The notes below the pieces were generated by a model that was given only the letters and a program-made list of their open reading frames with translations, did not search any database and was not told the origin of the DNA. Below, in pieces: positions 24,337 through 33,873 of a DNA stretch of 64,000 bases (positions are counted from its first letter, which is position 1; each line of letters starts with the position of its first letter). This DNA comes from Distichodus sexfasciatus. Taxonomy: Eukaryota > Chordata > Actinopteri > Characiformes > Distichodontidae. The position numbers and the translations under genes are program-made. The DNA is taken from contig JAVGVS010000412.1 of assembly GCA_032718565.1 (NCBI GenBank), forward strand, positions 245,001-309,000, in the 5' to 3' direction.

Positions 24337-24515
24337 GGGGCAGTTGGTGTTCCGTGATCTGAAGATCACAGTTTGGAATCCTGGACCGGTAAAGGTACCA
24401 TTCACAAGCACTGCTCAGCAGGCGCTGCCCATGTCACGCTGCTCACTGCTCCTTCACGGATGGCGCAAATGCAGAGGTTACATTTGGTTGTGGTGCACTC
24501 ACTTTCACTTTCAAG
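24337..24515 (+). mobile_element. tRNA-derived SINE, family A, internally shortened
   Basis: Head GGGGCAGTTGGTGTTCCGTG with decayed boxes, then CCGGTAAAGGTACCATTCAC, CACTGCTCCTTCACGGATGG and GCAGAGGTTACATTTGGTTG. Confidence 0.75.
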
Positions 24516-24912
24516 AGAGTGGGAGCAGCCATAAAGGACCTAAAGGACTGCAGTGTGGTGTGGGGGATAGAGAGTCGGCCCTTGTCTGTGCACCATTGTT
24601 TCTGAGAAGTGGTGTTAGTTAAAGTCAAAGTAAACTTAATTGTCATCTCTACTGTATACAAGTATACAGAGTGACGAGACGATGTGGCTTCAGCTTCCAC
24701 AGTACAAAAAGACAGAGTGAGGCACATACAGTAAGCATAAAATATAAAAACTGTAGCGGTAGAGCTACAATATTGTTGCATGCAGAATTTAAAACTACAA
24801 TTTTGGTCCTTTTATCTTTTTTACATTTAATGTGCATATGATTAGCGGGAGTTGAATCTGAAGCTCTAGAAACAGTCGGTTCTATTACATAGAGTGACAA
24901 CCGGTAATATGT

Positions 24913-25135
24913 GGGGCAGTTGGTGATGTAGCGGTTGGGTGATCAGAAGGTCGCAGGTTTGAATCCCAGACTGGGAACTCATGAGCAAGGTACCGTCCCC
25001 AAGCACTGTCCCCCAGGTGCTGCCCTTGTTAGCTGCCCTCTGCTCCTTCATGGATGGGTAAAGTGCAGAGGTGAGATTTCGTTGTGGTCCACTGTGTGCT
25101 GTGTGTTCACAATGACAAATAATCAATCACTTTCA
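24913..25135 (+). mobile_element. tRNA-derived SINE, family A
   Basis: Head GGGGCAGTTGGTGATGTAGC with B box GGTTTGAATCC, body CATGAGCAAGGTACCGTCCC and GCTCCTTCATGGATGGGTAA, tail GTTCACAATGACAAATAATC. The copy is nearly full length. Confidence 0.85.
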
Positions 25136-25199
25136 TGTACAGTAAGGTTCAACAACGTGTGCCGGTATTGTAACAGTCAAGCAGAAAGAAATTGCAATC

Positions 25200-25475
25200 A
25201 GTAGCATGTGCGATAGTGTTTCACAAAAAGTCCAATGAGTTTTGAGTGGCAAGGGTGTGGAGTGACCTGTAGGTACTCGTAAGGAGGAGAATTGAGAACT
25301 TAACCTGCAGCCAGTGGAGGTGATTTTACAGAGCTTTGCTGAACAGACTGAACAGAAGCCATTACAATAATCAATTCGGCTAGTGAATAAAGTTTGGATG
25401 AGGGTTTCAGTGGCGCAGTTTGAGAGTGATGGCCAGAACCTGGAGATGTTCTTTAGGTGGTCTTTCAGCCAAGTA
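25200..25475 (-). pseudogene. Decayed LINE reverse-transcriptase fragment (L2/Rex-like)
   Basis: The minus strand encodes HLKNISRFWPSLSNCATETL, then IQTLFTSRIDYCNGFCSV and PLPLKTHWTF. This is the C-terminal reverse-transcriptase block with the TSRLDYCNA signature and the LHWLP-like end found in L2/CR1/Rex-type elements. It is short, isolated and missing catalytic regions. Confidence 0.75.
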
Positions 25476-28400
25476 GTCCACAATCAATGAAACGAAAGGA
25501 GCATCCCATTGCATAGCAGACAGAAATTCCAAGAATTGATGTTCTTTGGTTTCTCCAGACCTAACTAGATGGCTGTAGGCATGGTGCAGCATGGTAGATA
25601 ATATCATCACCCACCATCATCTGATGTCCTGTGGTCAGAAAGTGACCAAAGCAGAAAACAGAAGTGCTGGTCGATCTGTGATCAATTCGTCAGTAGCCCC
25701 CTCTACCCCTTCCGTAATGAGTATAAATCAGTATTTGGTCACACACAGAAGAAAAAATCACATTTTGTTGCATGAGACAGAACACAATAGAGTTTTGAAT
25801 AGCGCAGGTGCATTGAGCTAACTTAAGTCCTTTGTGAAAAATGGCAAATCATCCTTACATGATAAATACAGAATTTGACAACCCGTGCTTCCACTAAACA
25901 TCAGATCTTATTCTTTTCTCTCTGAGCATAAGAGAATGCTTTGTTTAAAAAGGACGTCTAACAGACAATTGAAACCATTCATGCCAAACCGTCATTATGC
26001 AACATCCCGTAGCGTGTGCTGCTCCAGTTACTTTTAAATGTGAATAAGTCAAAATGTCAAAAATGAATGGTTCTGGAAGACGGCCACCTACCTGTTGGAT
26101 GTACCATCCGCATCCTTAACAATCCATTGTGCTTCCGGGATCTCGGCGATACGCATCAGTCCTGCATGATAACATGTTGATGTGTTTAACGTGAAACACA
26201 GCAAATGAGCTGTATCCCTCTCTGAGCGCTTCTCACAGCTACAATGTTCAAACCTCTGTTTCCAGCGTCAACGTCCAAACTCACGGTGCCACCATAAAGT
26301 TGTGAGAATATTGAGTGGATAAATACAGATTCATGCCCATCTATGGCTACATCCTGATAATCTTGAGACTCATCAGCACAAGGTTGGGTGTTTGGGCATC
26401 AATCAAAGTCACGGAACTCCGAACAGAATGTCTTGGTATTTCTCATGCAGGGTCAACGGAGGTGCATATCTCTTGCATGACTTTGCATCTTTGGTGCAAA
26501 TAAATTTGCATTTACTTATGGTTTTGCATGCCTTAGATGTTGTGCATTTGAGGGTGGTGTTGGTTTAGTGGTGGGAAGAGGTCGTCCATTCAATCCTGCG
26601 TGAAGCACTGCTACCATTGAGCCCTAAGAAAGCACCCTATTCACAGATACAGTCTACTTAGGGTTAAGTAAGTGCTAGAGGTGAGCGAGAGAGTGATTTC
26701 TTTTCATCATGAACACACTAAAGCCCACAGAGTACCACAATGAAATGAGAATGAAAACTTCTACATTTAAACTATCCAAGACAGAGCAGTGGGCAGCTCA
26801 CATGAGCACCGTCAATGCTTGAGAAAGGTACTTTGCTCATGGCTACTACAGCTGGGCAATTCATGACTCACCTGGGTTAAACAACTCATGAGTCACGAAT
26901 TTGAGGTCTCCATTAACCCGAATCCATCGAGTCCGAACTACACCATGACTAAAATATAACCTCCATCACGTCCATACCTCTTATAATAGTTTCAAACTCA
27001 TTACAAGCTTATTACAGCCATAGTGGCAAGTATAGCTGCTAAAATGTCATAACTCACTTAACTCCTTTATCGGTCTGGGATTTGATTTGGCAACCCCTCG
27101 ATCACTGTTCAAACCCCCAATCTTAGGATCACTAACAACTGGATTTTAATCAGTCGGATCACTGTGTCACCACGTTACTGTGAGAAAGCCGTTCTGATAA
27201 GAGCATCTGCTACATACCATATGTGTGTCAGTCGTATTAGATGAGCAAAAAGCTCATTATAACTTTATATACTGTATAAAGTGACCAGAAATTCCACCAC
27301 TTCAATGCACTTACTAAACACTTCCTTAGAAACACCTCAACCTGATTGACCACTGGTCTGTTTTTGACCACAGGAGATCAGTTAAAGTGATGCCATTCAG
27401 GTGGAGCTCTCTCCAAACACAGCAATGATACTGACACTGGAGTGTGTATTGGGCTACAATGAATGTAACGGCCGAGACAAACTTGACGCTACGTGACGCA
27501 TACACTTACCTGCACAAGCAGGGTACTGATTGTTGTTAAACTTTAGGATTCCAACAGGTGGGGGTGCACACTATAAAAGCATTCTGTCCGCCGTAAGGTG
27601 ACAGAAGAAGGGAAAGAAGTAGAAGGTGGCAGTGCGGGAAAATATTGTCCGGCTTTGCTGTGAAATGAGGGAAGAAAGATGTTGAAGATAAAATTCTTTG
27701 CATTCTGATGTTACGAAGGTGCCAACAAGACGGCAAAACTGTACAGCCATGTTGATAGTAAACGACAATGCTGATGTCACGCACCTAAACCTGAACACGC
27801 TGCCACCCCAATTTTTTCTGATACTGCAACTCACGCACGTGTCGCATTAATTTCTGACAATGTGCTCAGAGAACGCTGGGAACGAGTGGCAGCCATGATG
27901 CGTTTTTGAGCGTTAAGTATTGCGGAAAATGTATACTCTTACCAATGGATAATATGGTGCCACCATGTTGATGTCGGATTGAAATTGATCTGTTACCGTG
28001 TACAGTTTGTGTTAGTCCATGAATTTCCTACTGGAACTTTCTCCCTTAACCATCTTGATGGTTAGAGTCTTGATCAGGGGCTCACGGTGGTAGCGTCCAC
28101 TGATCCTTGGATTGTAGAGAAGAATCCATTTCATAAATGTGCTCTTTCTTACTACATGACCCATTACACCCAGTTGACCTGGTGCATTCTGCAGAGTGCA
28201 GTGTGCAGCTATACTGAGAGATTAACCTTTTATCTAAAATGGATGTGTAACAGTCACAGACACTGCTATAAAAAATCGCTGTGGCACGTCCTGATTGAGA
28301 AGTCTCATGGCCTGAGGACAGAAGTCCAATAACCAATGGGCACTGTCTAGTCTCGTTATTGTCTTCAGGGTGTAGGGCACTTGTATGGCAGCGAGCCTTT

Positions 28401-28673
28401 GTGTAATGAGTGTGTGAGCGTCTGTGTTGTGTTCTAGCTGTACCCTGCTCCGTCCCTTAGCATTTTCCCACAGCAGAGCAACATGAATTGTCATGCTTCC
28501 GTTAGGCTGCATTATGCACAGGTTACAAAGCAACACCACACATGCCTAACCTGAGCCCCTAATCTATTCTATATTTATCAAAAAAAATCATTAATCATAA
28601 ATTGCACAACTCTTTATTCTTTGAGCAGGAATCCACTTTTTATATAACCCATTGTTCTATATTTTCTCTCCAG

Positions 28674-28687
28674 ACTGAGTTTTCAAC
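28674..28687 (+). other. kcnj1-like 5' UTR part with splice acceptor
   Basis: A pyrimidine tract and CAG at 28671-28673 precede ACTGAGTTTTCAAC and the ATG at 28688. An upstream untranslated exon joined here would fit Kir genes, whose coding region usually lies in one exon. I could not place that exon. Confidence 0.5.
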
Positions 28688-29812
28688 ATGAAGTTAACCT
28701 TAGGTCAGTCTCTCAGAAACTTCTTGGACAAGCAGCGGCGGTCCCAAAGGCGTTTGGTGACCAAAGACGGTCACTGCAATATTGAATATGGCAACGTGCC
28801 AAGGGTCAGCAGCTTCTTTGCCTACATGCTGGACTTCTGGACCACTATCGTGGAAATTCGATGGCGCTTCATCATCATCTTCTTCGTGGCTTCCTTCACT
28901 CTCAGCTGGTTCCTTTTTGGACTTCTGTGGTACTGGATCGCCCGGAACAACGGGGAGCTGGAATGGCAAATGCCACCAAAAGAGCTCAAGCGATGCCTGG
29001 TTAACGTCAACAGCCTCACCACTGCCTTCCTCTTCTCCCTTGAAACTCAGTCGACTGTGGGGTATGGTGGACGAGACATCACTCAGAATTGCCCTGGAGC
29101 AATCACTCTTATCATCATACAAAATCTGACTGGGGCACTCATTAACTGCTTCTGGTGTGGAGTGGTTATGACCAAAATTTCTCTGCCTAAGAAAAGGGTG
29201 AAGACCATCCAATTTAGCAAGAGCGCTGTCATCTGTCCAAACAAGGACACCCTCTGCCTACAGATACGAGTGGCCAATTTGCGCAAATCTCTCATGATTG
29301 GGAGCCAGATCTACGGAAAGCTGCTCAAAAGAACAATCACACCAGAGGGTGAAACCATTATCCTGGACCAAGTCAACATTGATTTCATAGCTGACGCTGG
29401 GAAGGACAACTTGTTTTTTGTATGCCCTTTGACTTTGTCCCATGTGATCAATAAAGCAAGTCCATTCTTTGAGATGACTATGGACACCCTGTCTCAACAA
29501 GACTTTGAGTTGGTCGTGTTTTTGGAAGGTACAGACGAATCCACCAGCGGCTCCTGTCAGGTCAGAACATCCTACATCCCTCAAGAAATCAAGTGGGGCT
29601 ACAAGTTCCTCCCCGTCATGTCCTGCACTAAAGAAGGCAAATACCGGGTAGACTTCTCCAATTTTGTCAGAATGGAGACGGTACCAACTGCACATTGTGT
29701 CCAATGCATCAATGGTGAGAAATGCCAGAAACTGTTCTCTAAGGATGGAGTAGATAACAAAGGCTTTGAGGTAATCGATATCTGCGATCCTGCCAGCGAT
29801 ACCAAGATCTAA
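28688..29812 (+). CDS. kcnj1: Inward-rectifier potassium channel, Kir1.1/ROMK-like
   Basis: One uninterrupted coding exon of 374 residues, close to ROMK2 length. It has a cytosolic N-terminus (RRLVTKDGHCNIEYGNV), slide helix (DFWTTIVEIRWRF), M1 about 61-84, pore loop with TVGYGG at 123-128, M2 about 138-160, the PIP2-binding PKKR at 167-170 and an Ig-like cytosolic domain (RVANLRKSLMIGSQIYGKLL, TPEGETIILDQVNIDF). It ends DTKI, a class I PDZ ligand like ROMK DTKM. The pore cysteines C103 and C135 and rectification-site N153 (ROMK N171) are kept, which predicts weak rectification. Departures from ROMK are G128 after GYG (Phe in ROMK), I62 at ROMK K80, L166 at ROMK R184, no glycosylation site before the pore, and VDNKGF at the YDNPNF endocytosis motif. 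Kir1.1 is nearest by the cytosolic domain; the exact fish paralogue is unresolved. Confidence 0.88.
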   Translation: MKLTLGQSLRNFLDKQRRSQRRLVTKDGHCNIEYGNVPRVSSFFAYMLDFWTTIVEIRWRFIIIFFVASFTLSWFLFGLLWYWIARNNGELEWQMPPKELKRCLVNVNSLTTAFLFSLETQSTVGYGGRDITQNCPGAITLIIIQNLTGALINCFWCGVVMTKISLPKKRVKTIQFSKSAVICPNKDTLCLQIRVANLRKSLMIGSQIYGKLLKRTITPEGETIILDQVNIDFIADAGKDNLFFVCPLTLSHVINKASPFFEMTMDTLSQQDFELVVFLEGTDESTSGSCQVRTSYIPQEIKWGYKFLPVMSCTKEGKYRVDFSNFVRMETVPTAHCVQCINGEKCQKLFSKDGVDNKGFEVIDICDPASDTKI

Positions 29813-30390
29813 AGCACCTGATTCATTTATGAAAAACCAGATACAAGAACTCTCAAAAATGCCTTATATCCACAAAATGAAAGAAAGATGGAAAAGCTGG
29901 CAAGAAATGACTTACACTGGAAGCTTTTTGATACAAAAACTTACGTGAAGAGAAATCTACATTGTAGTTTATCATTGTAGTTTATTGTGGACTTGAAGTG
30001 GACGACTTCATACAACAAGCCATCACTTTCTGTAAGAATTGATGCATGATCAAATATTATTCTGCATCAATTAAATTCTGATTTCTTTATGAAAGGAAGC
30101 AGTAATTTATATAGCATGTAGAATGTAAGGACAACGTATATCCATACGTTAACAAAGAAAATAACTACACACAAAAACCAAACAAACACAAACAACTTTC
30201 TGTCTTCAATGGATTTTTATTGCCCCTAGATCTAGATTGGACACAATATATACTTTATATTTGTTAGATTCTTTGCACTGGCCATTAAGAGGGTTTTAGG
30301 AACAATACCAATTTTGGTATTTCAGGATTTAAAATCTGATTTTTTTTTTTTTTACGAAGCTAATAAAACAAAATACAGTTAAATATGAAA
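29813..30390 (+). other. kcnj1-like 3' untranslated region
   Basis: AT-rich non-coding sequence follows TAA at 29810-29812. AATAAA at 30362-30367 is a reasonable polyadenylation signal. From about 30390 to 31560 the sequence is AT-rich, with no gene or named repeat that I can support. Confidence 0.5.
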
Positions 30391-31579
30391 TAGTTTTATT
30401 TTCATAAGCAGTATGCAAGTGGCTAAAGAGTCCATCTTCCTTCTCTGTGTTTCTTTTTGTAATTTATCCGTAATTATACATACTGGTACAGAATTATCTG
30501 CAAGTAGCTCATATTAGTCAATATTATCACATCAATTTTTCAGTCAGCTGTAATAATTGCATAGTATGTACAGTATATCATATTTTAGTGTGCTACTCTT
30601 CTGAGCTCTTTCTCCCATGCACAAAAGCACTGCATGTAACATAATCCTCAGTGCTAATTCAATAACCACTTGTCTTGTTTACCCTGGAGAACATTTTCAC
30701 TTAAAGGGCAGTCTTTTGGTTGTTTTATTCCTTGATCTATTGTTAGCATAACGATCATGAGTCAGAAATCTCAGTGGACCCTTGCTATTATGAGATTTTA
30801 TCCAGCTTCAGTCCAAATAATATTTTTAGCTGGGTAGTCATATGTATTCTTATATTATTTTGTGTTGAACACTTGCTGCTTTTATCACGTTACTTATAAA
30901 TACTCTGGAAAACAAGGTGTCTGTCTCATGTATCATATTAAAATTAAAAGTATTCATTAGAATGTTCTATCATAATACATTTCTCTACATTACTAACTTG
31001 AAATGACTGTTGGCTTTTCTAACATCTCTCAACTGATTATTGACATGTTGTAAATCGTTGGATAGTGGTTTGAGCTTTCTATTGTGACACGCCACTAAAA
31101 TCCTGTTAAAGATAGTTACAGCTAATATTTGTCGGATTATTGTGGTTCCGTGAGGACATTTTGTATGTGAGGGAAGATTCACACAAGTAAAATTATTTTA
31201 CATAAAAGGCCTGCTAAAAATAGTTCAACGTTTTGCTATTGGGCACTGGAATAAATATTATTTTTGAAGTGAGCTGTATTGTTTGGATAATGTAATTTGA
31301 GCGTTAGTGAAAGCACTTTACAAAAGTTGCAAGGTGTGTATCTCTGTGCGCGTGCGCGCGTTATCCACCGGGATACTGGTAAAAAAGACAGCATTGACAA
31401 CACAAAATGGATGAATGTCTTCGAAAATAACAAAAAGAATGTGTCTGATCGCTATGGTTAACTGTGCATTAATTACATATAATGATAATTATGCAACAAT
31501 GACGCAAAATCACTGCTGAATTTCTTTTTATTAACAGGAAGTAATCACTAATAAGAAGCAAGGCAAAGGAGTTCGAGCT

Positions 31580-31889
31580 CTCTCATTGGATGATCCAAGC
31601 GCATCTTTTTTCTCATTGGTTAAGAATATGGCGGAAATTTTCTATTGGTCAGAAGCGGCGACTGCGCTCACTCACCAGCGCTGCAATCTTCAACTTATTG
31701 CCACAAACATAAAACAAACCTTATGCAACAGAATTTGAATAATATACACAAATATGTGTGCAAAAAAGTGGAATTAAGTATTCACCCAAAACATTAACAG
31801 ATTAAAATAAGTGTTCGGCCCTGCGTCTGTTACTAGGCAGATTATGATAATATATGCAATGCGGCCATCTCTGCAGCTACCATTCTGAG
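31580..31889 (+). promoter_or_regulatory. prdm10: Candidate prdm10 promoter and untranslated first exon
   Basis: Three ATTGG (inverted CCAAT, NF-Y type) boxes lie at 31585, 31615 and 31644, spaced 30 and 29 bases. An ATGGCGG (YY1-like) motif at 31628-31634 sits between the second and third. Downstream, GCGGCCATCTCTG at 31861 (YY1-like, typical near start sites) is followed by CATTCTGAG|GTAAGA, a strong donor after 31889. The next exon would be 33801-33945, which carries the start codon. CpG-rich sequence continues to about 32620, so a second start site with a donor near 32170 is possible. No TATA box is seen. Confidence 0.55.
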
Positions 31890-33800
31890 GTAAGACCAAC
31901 TTGAAGGTTTTGGTTTAAATAAAACCAAAGATTTGCGAAATCGATTTCCGAGCTTTAATCGCAGGTTCAAGAACATCTCTCCGTAAGTACAAAAACGGAT
32001 TCGGCGAGTGACTCGCTGGCAATAATTCTTTTTTTTCCGGGCTCTCTTCTGCGAGCTTGTTGTTGTTTAGTCCCACCCAAAATGGAGGAGACCTTCCTTC
32101 CTTCCACAGCTCATACCGCGCTGGGCTCAACTATGAGTGGGGACCGGAGGGTCAGTTTCCGCTCGTTAGCAGGTATCAAAAATGTGCGCAGTTGGGTTAA
32201 AATGATAGTAGAGACGTGATGAGGGAGAGACGAGGCCGTCTTCTTGTCTGGGTGTTGCTCATGGCCGCCTGCGTGCGCTTTATCTTCACTAATGTGTCGC
32301 TGTGTGTGCCGCTCTGTTCTCTGTGGTATGGTCCGTCTGGGTCTCCCAACCTCGGGCCGGACGCAGGGGGGAAACTCGGGGAGAAACGCGAGAACCCCGC
32401 AGTCGCCCTTGCGCCCCTCTCACATGCCGTTAGAGCTTGTCGTGTGAACCGAGGCAGTTTCGCTAAACGTTTGCCTCGGCTTTTCTTCACTATCAGCCGG
32501 CGATCTCACCGCCGGCTCTCCGCGCTACCCCCGCGGGGTTTTTAGTCTGGCCGGTCCGCCTCAACTACAACAAACACCCGCGCCGCTTTTTTTGTGGTGG
32601 GTTTTAAGCGAGACTTGCTGTGGGGCGGCGCACTAAATAAAAACCACAAAAACCATCAAATATCGTAATGTGTTATTGTGTAATATTTACACATTGTTTA
32701 GAGCTTCCCGCCTTTGCTTTCGTCTGATGTAGCCAGTTAGCCGCAATGCTAGGCGCTATTAATCAATGCACCAATAATGCACAGGGGGGTTTATAAATTA
32801 AATGTTAACCAAACATTACCTGCATTAACAAAGTCAGGATAGTGTCTGTTAATTGGCCATTTAATAATGCCCAACATCCTTTACTTACTGGGATTAACTG
32901 CCATTTTTTCTCCTAAATAGTAATTTAGAGGACGTACGCTTTTTCTATTAGTCAACAGTATTCGAACAATCTACATTAACATTTATCCGACTTGCGTTTA
33001 CAAATTACAGGGACAGTCTCCTTAAAGCAACTTGGGGTAAACTGTCGTGTTTAGGGGCTAAATTGTGGTAGGATGGACCCAGATTTGCACCCCCAACCTC
33101 TGGGGTAATTAAATGTTACCTGCAACCACGAAGCTGAGTTAATGTCAGAAATATTGTAAGAAGAAGCAAGAATTTCTCACATTAAATATTTACTATATAT
33201 TATATATACTATATATTTATTACTCTTTAGGGTAGACAGGCAATGTTTATATTCATTCATTCATTCATTCATTCATTCATTATCCGAACCACTTTATCCT
33301 AACTGGGGTCACAGGGAGGAGGGACCGGAACCTATCCCGGGAACTACGGGCGTAAGGCGGGTGCACAAGGCACAAGACACACACTCACACCATCACACTC
33401 TCATTCACACCTTATGGGGCCAATTTAGAGTCGTCAATCAACCTATATTGCATGCTTCTTGGACTGTGGAGGAAACCCCACGCGAACACCAGGAAAGCAT
33501 GCAAACTCCCCACAGAAAGGCCCACGGCCGACCAGAGGCTTGAACCCAGGACCTTCTTGCTGTAGGGCGGCAGCGCCAACCACTGCGCCACCGTGCCGCC
33601 CAGGCAATATTTAAACAGTCATTAATAATAACCAAATATATTTTACCTAATGGCACAATTATAGTTATTTAAACTTGTGTGGTTTGGTTCCACTATAAAG
33701 GCATGGTGCGATATATAGCAGTATGTTGTTTACCTAGATGCTGAACCCTCCATGGCATGGCGACTTTATGTACTTTTCCACTGACTCGCTCTTTCCCCAG
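31890..33800 (+). other. Presumed first intron of prdm10
   Basis: A CpG-rich part to about 32620 shows open frames that look like chance in GC-rich sequence. It is followed by AT-rich sequence, a family-C SINE scrap at 32970-33120, an (ATTC)n run and a family-B SINE. Confidence 0.5.
33247..33605 (-). mobile_element. tRNA-derived SINE, family B, minus orientation, with (ATTC)n
   Basis: An ATTC run at 33251-33279 leads into the complement of the family-B tail and body (CCTTATGGGGCCAATTTAGA) and ends with GCCAACCACTGCGCCACCGT, then GCCGCC, the complement of the tRNA-like head. Confidence 0.85.
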
Positions 33801-33873
33801 TGTCTGACTACTTCGTTCTGCTTGGTGAGGAGTCACTAGGTGCAGGAGGTGCTGACGCCCTCCGTACCGTACC

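Larger units (their letters stand above)
19149..28673. other. Intergenic region between aplp2 and kcnj1-like, no gene seen
   Basis: All reading frames are short and lack recognisable protein similarity apart from a LINE remnant. The left part is AT-rich with an (AAT)n array at 19306-19350 and a T/A-rich flank. The centre carries SINEs, a fold-back element and the LINE fragment listed separately. The part from 25500 to 28670 contains scraps of common fish repeats (for example 27290-27420, a form of a dispersed element with CAATGCACTTACTAAACAC) and otherwise nothing I can name. Confidence 0.6.

Noticed and set aside
32197..32545. Open frames of about 100 residues on both strands in GC-rich sequence before prdm10
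   Set aside because: Both strands are open because of composition; no splice-linked partner or recognisable domain, and prdm10 fits without them.
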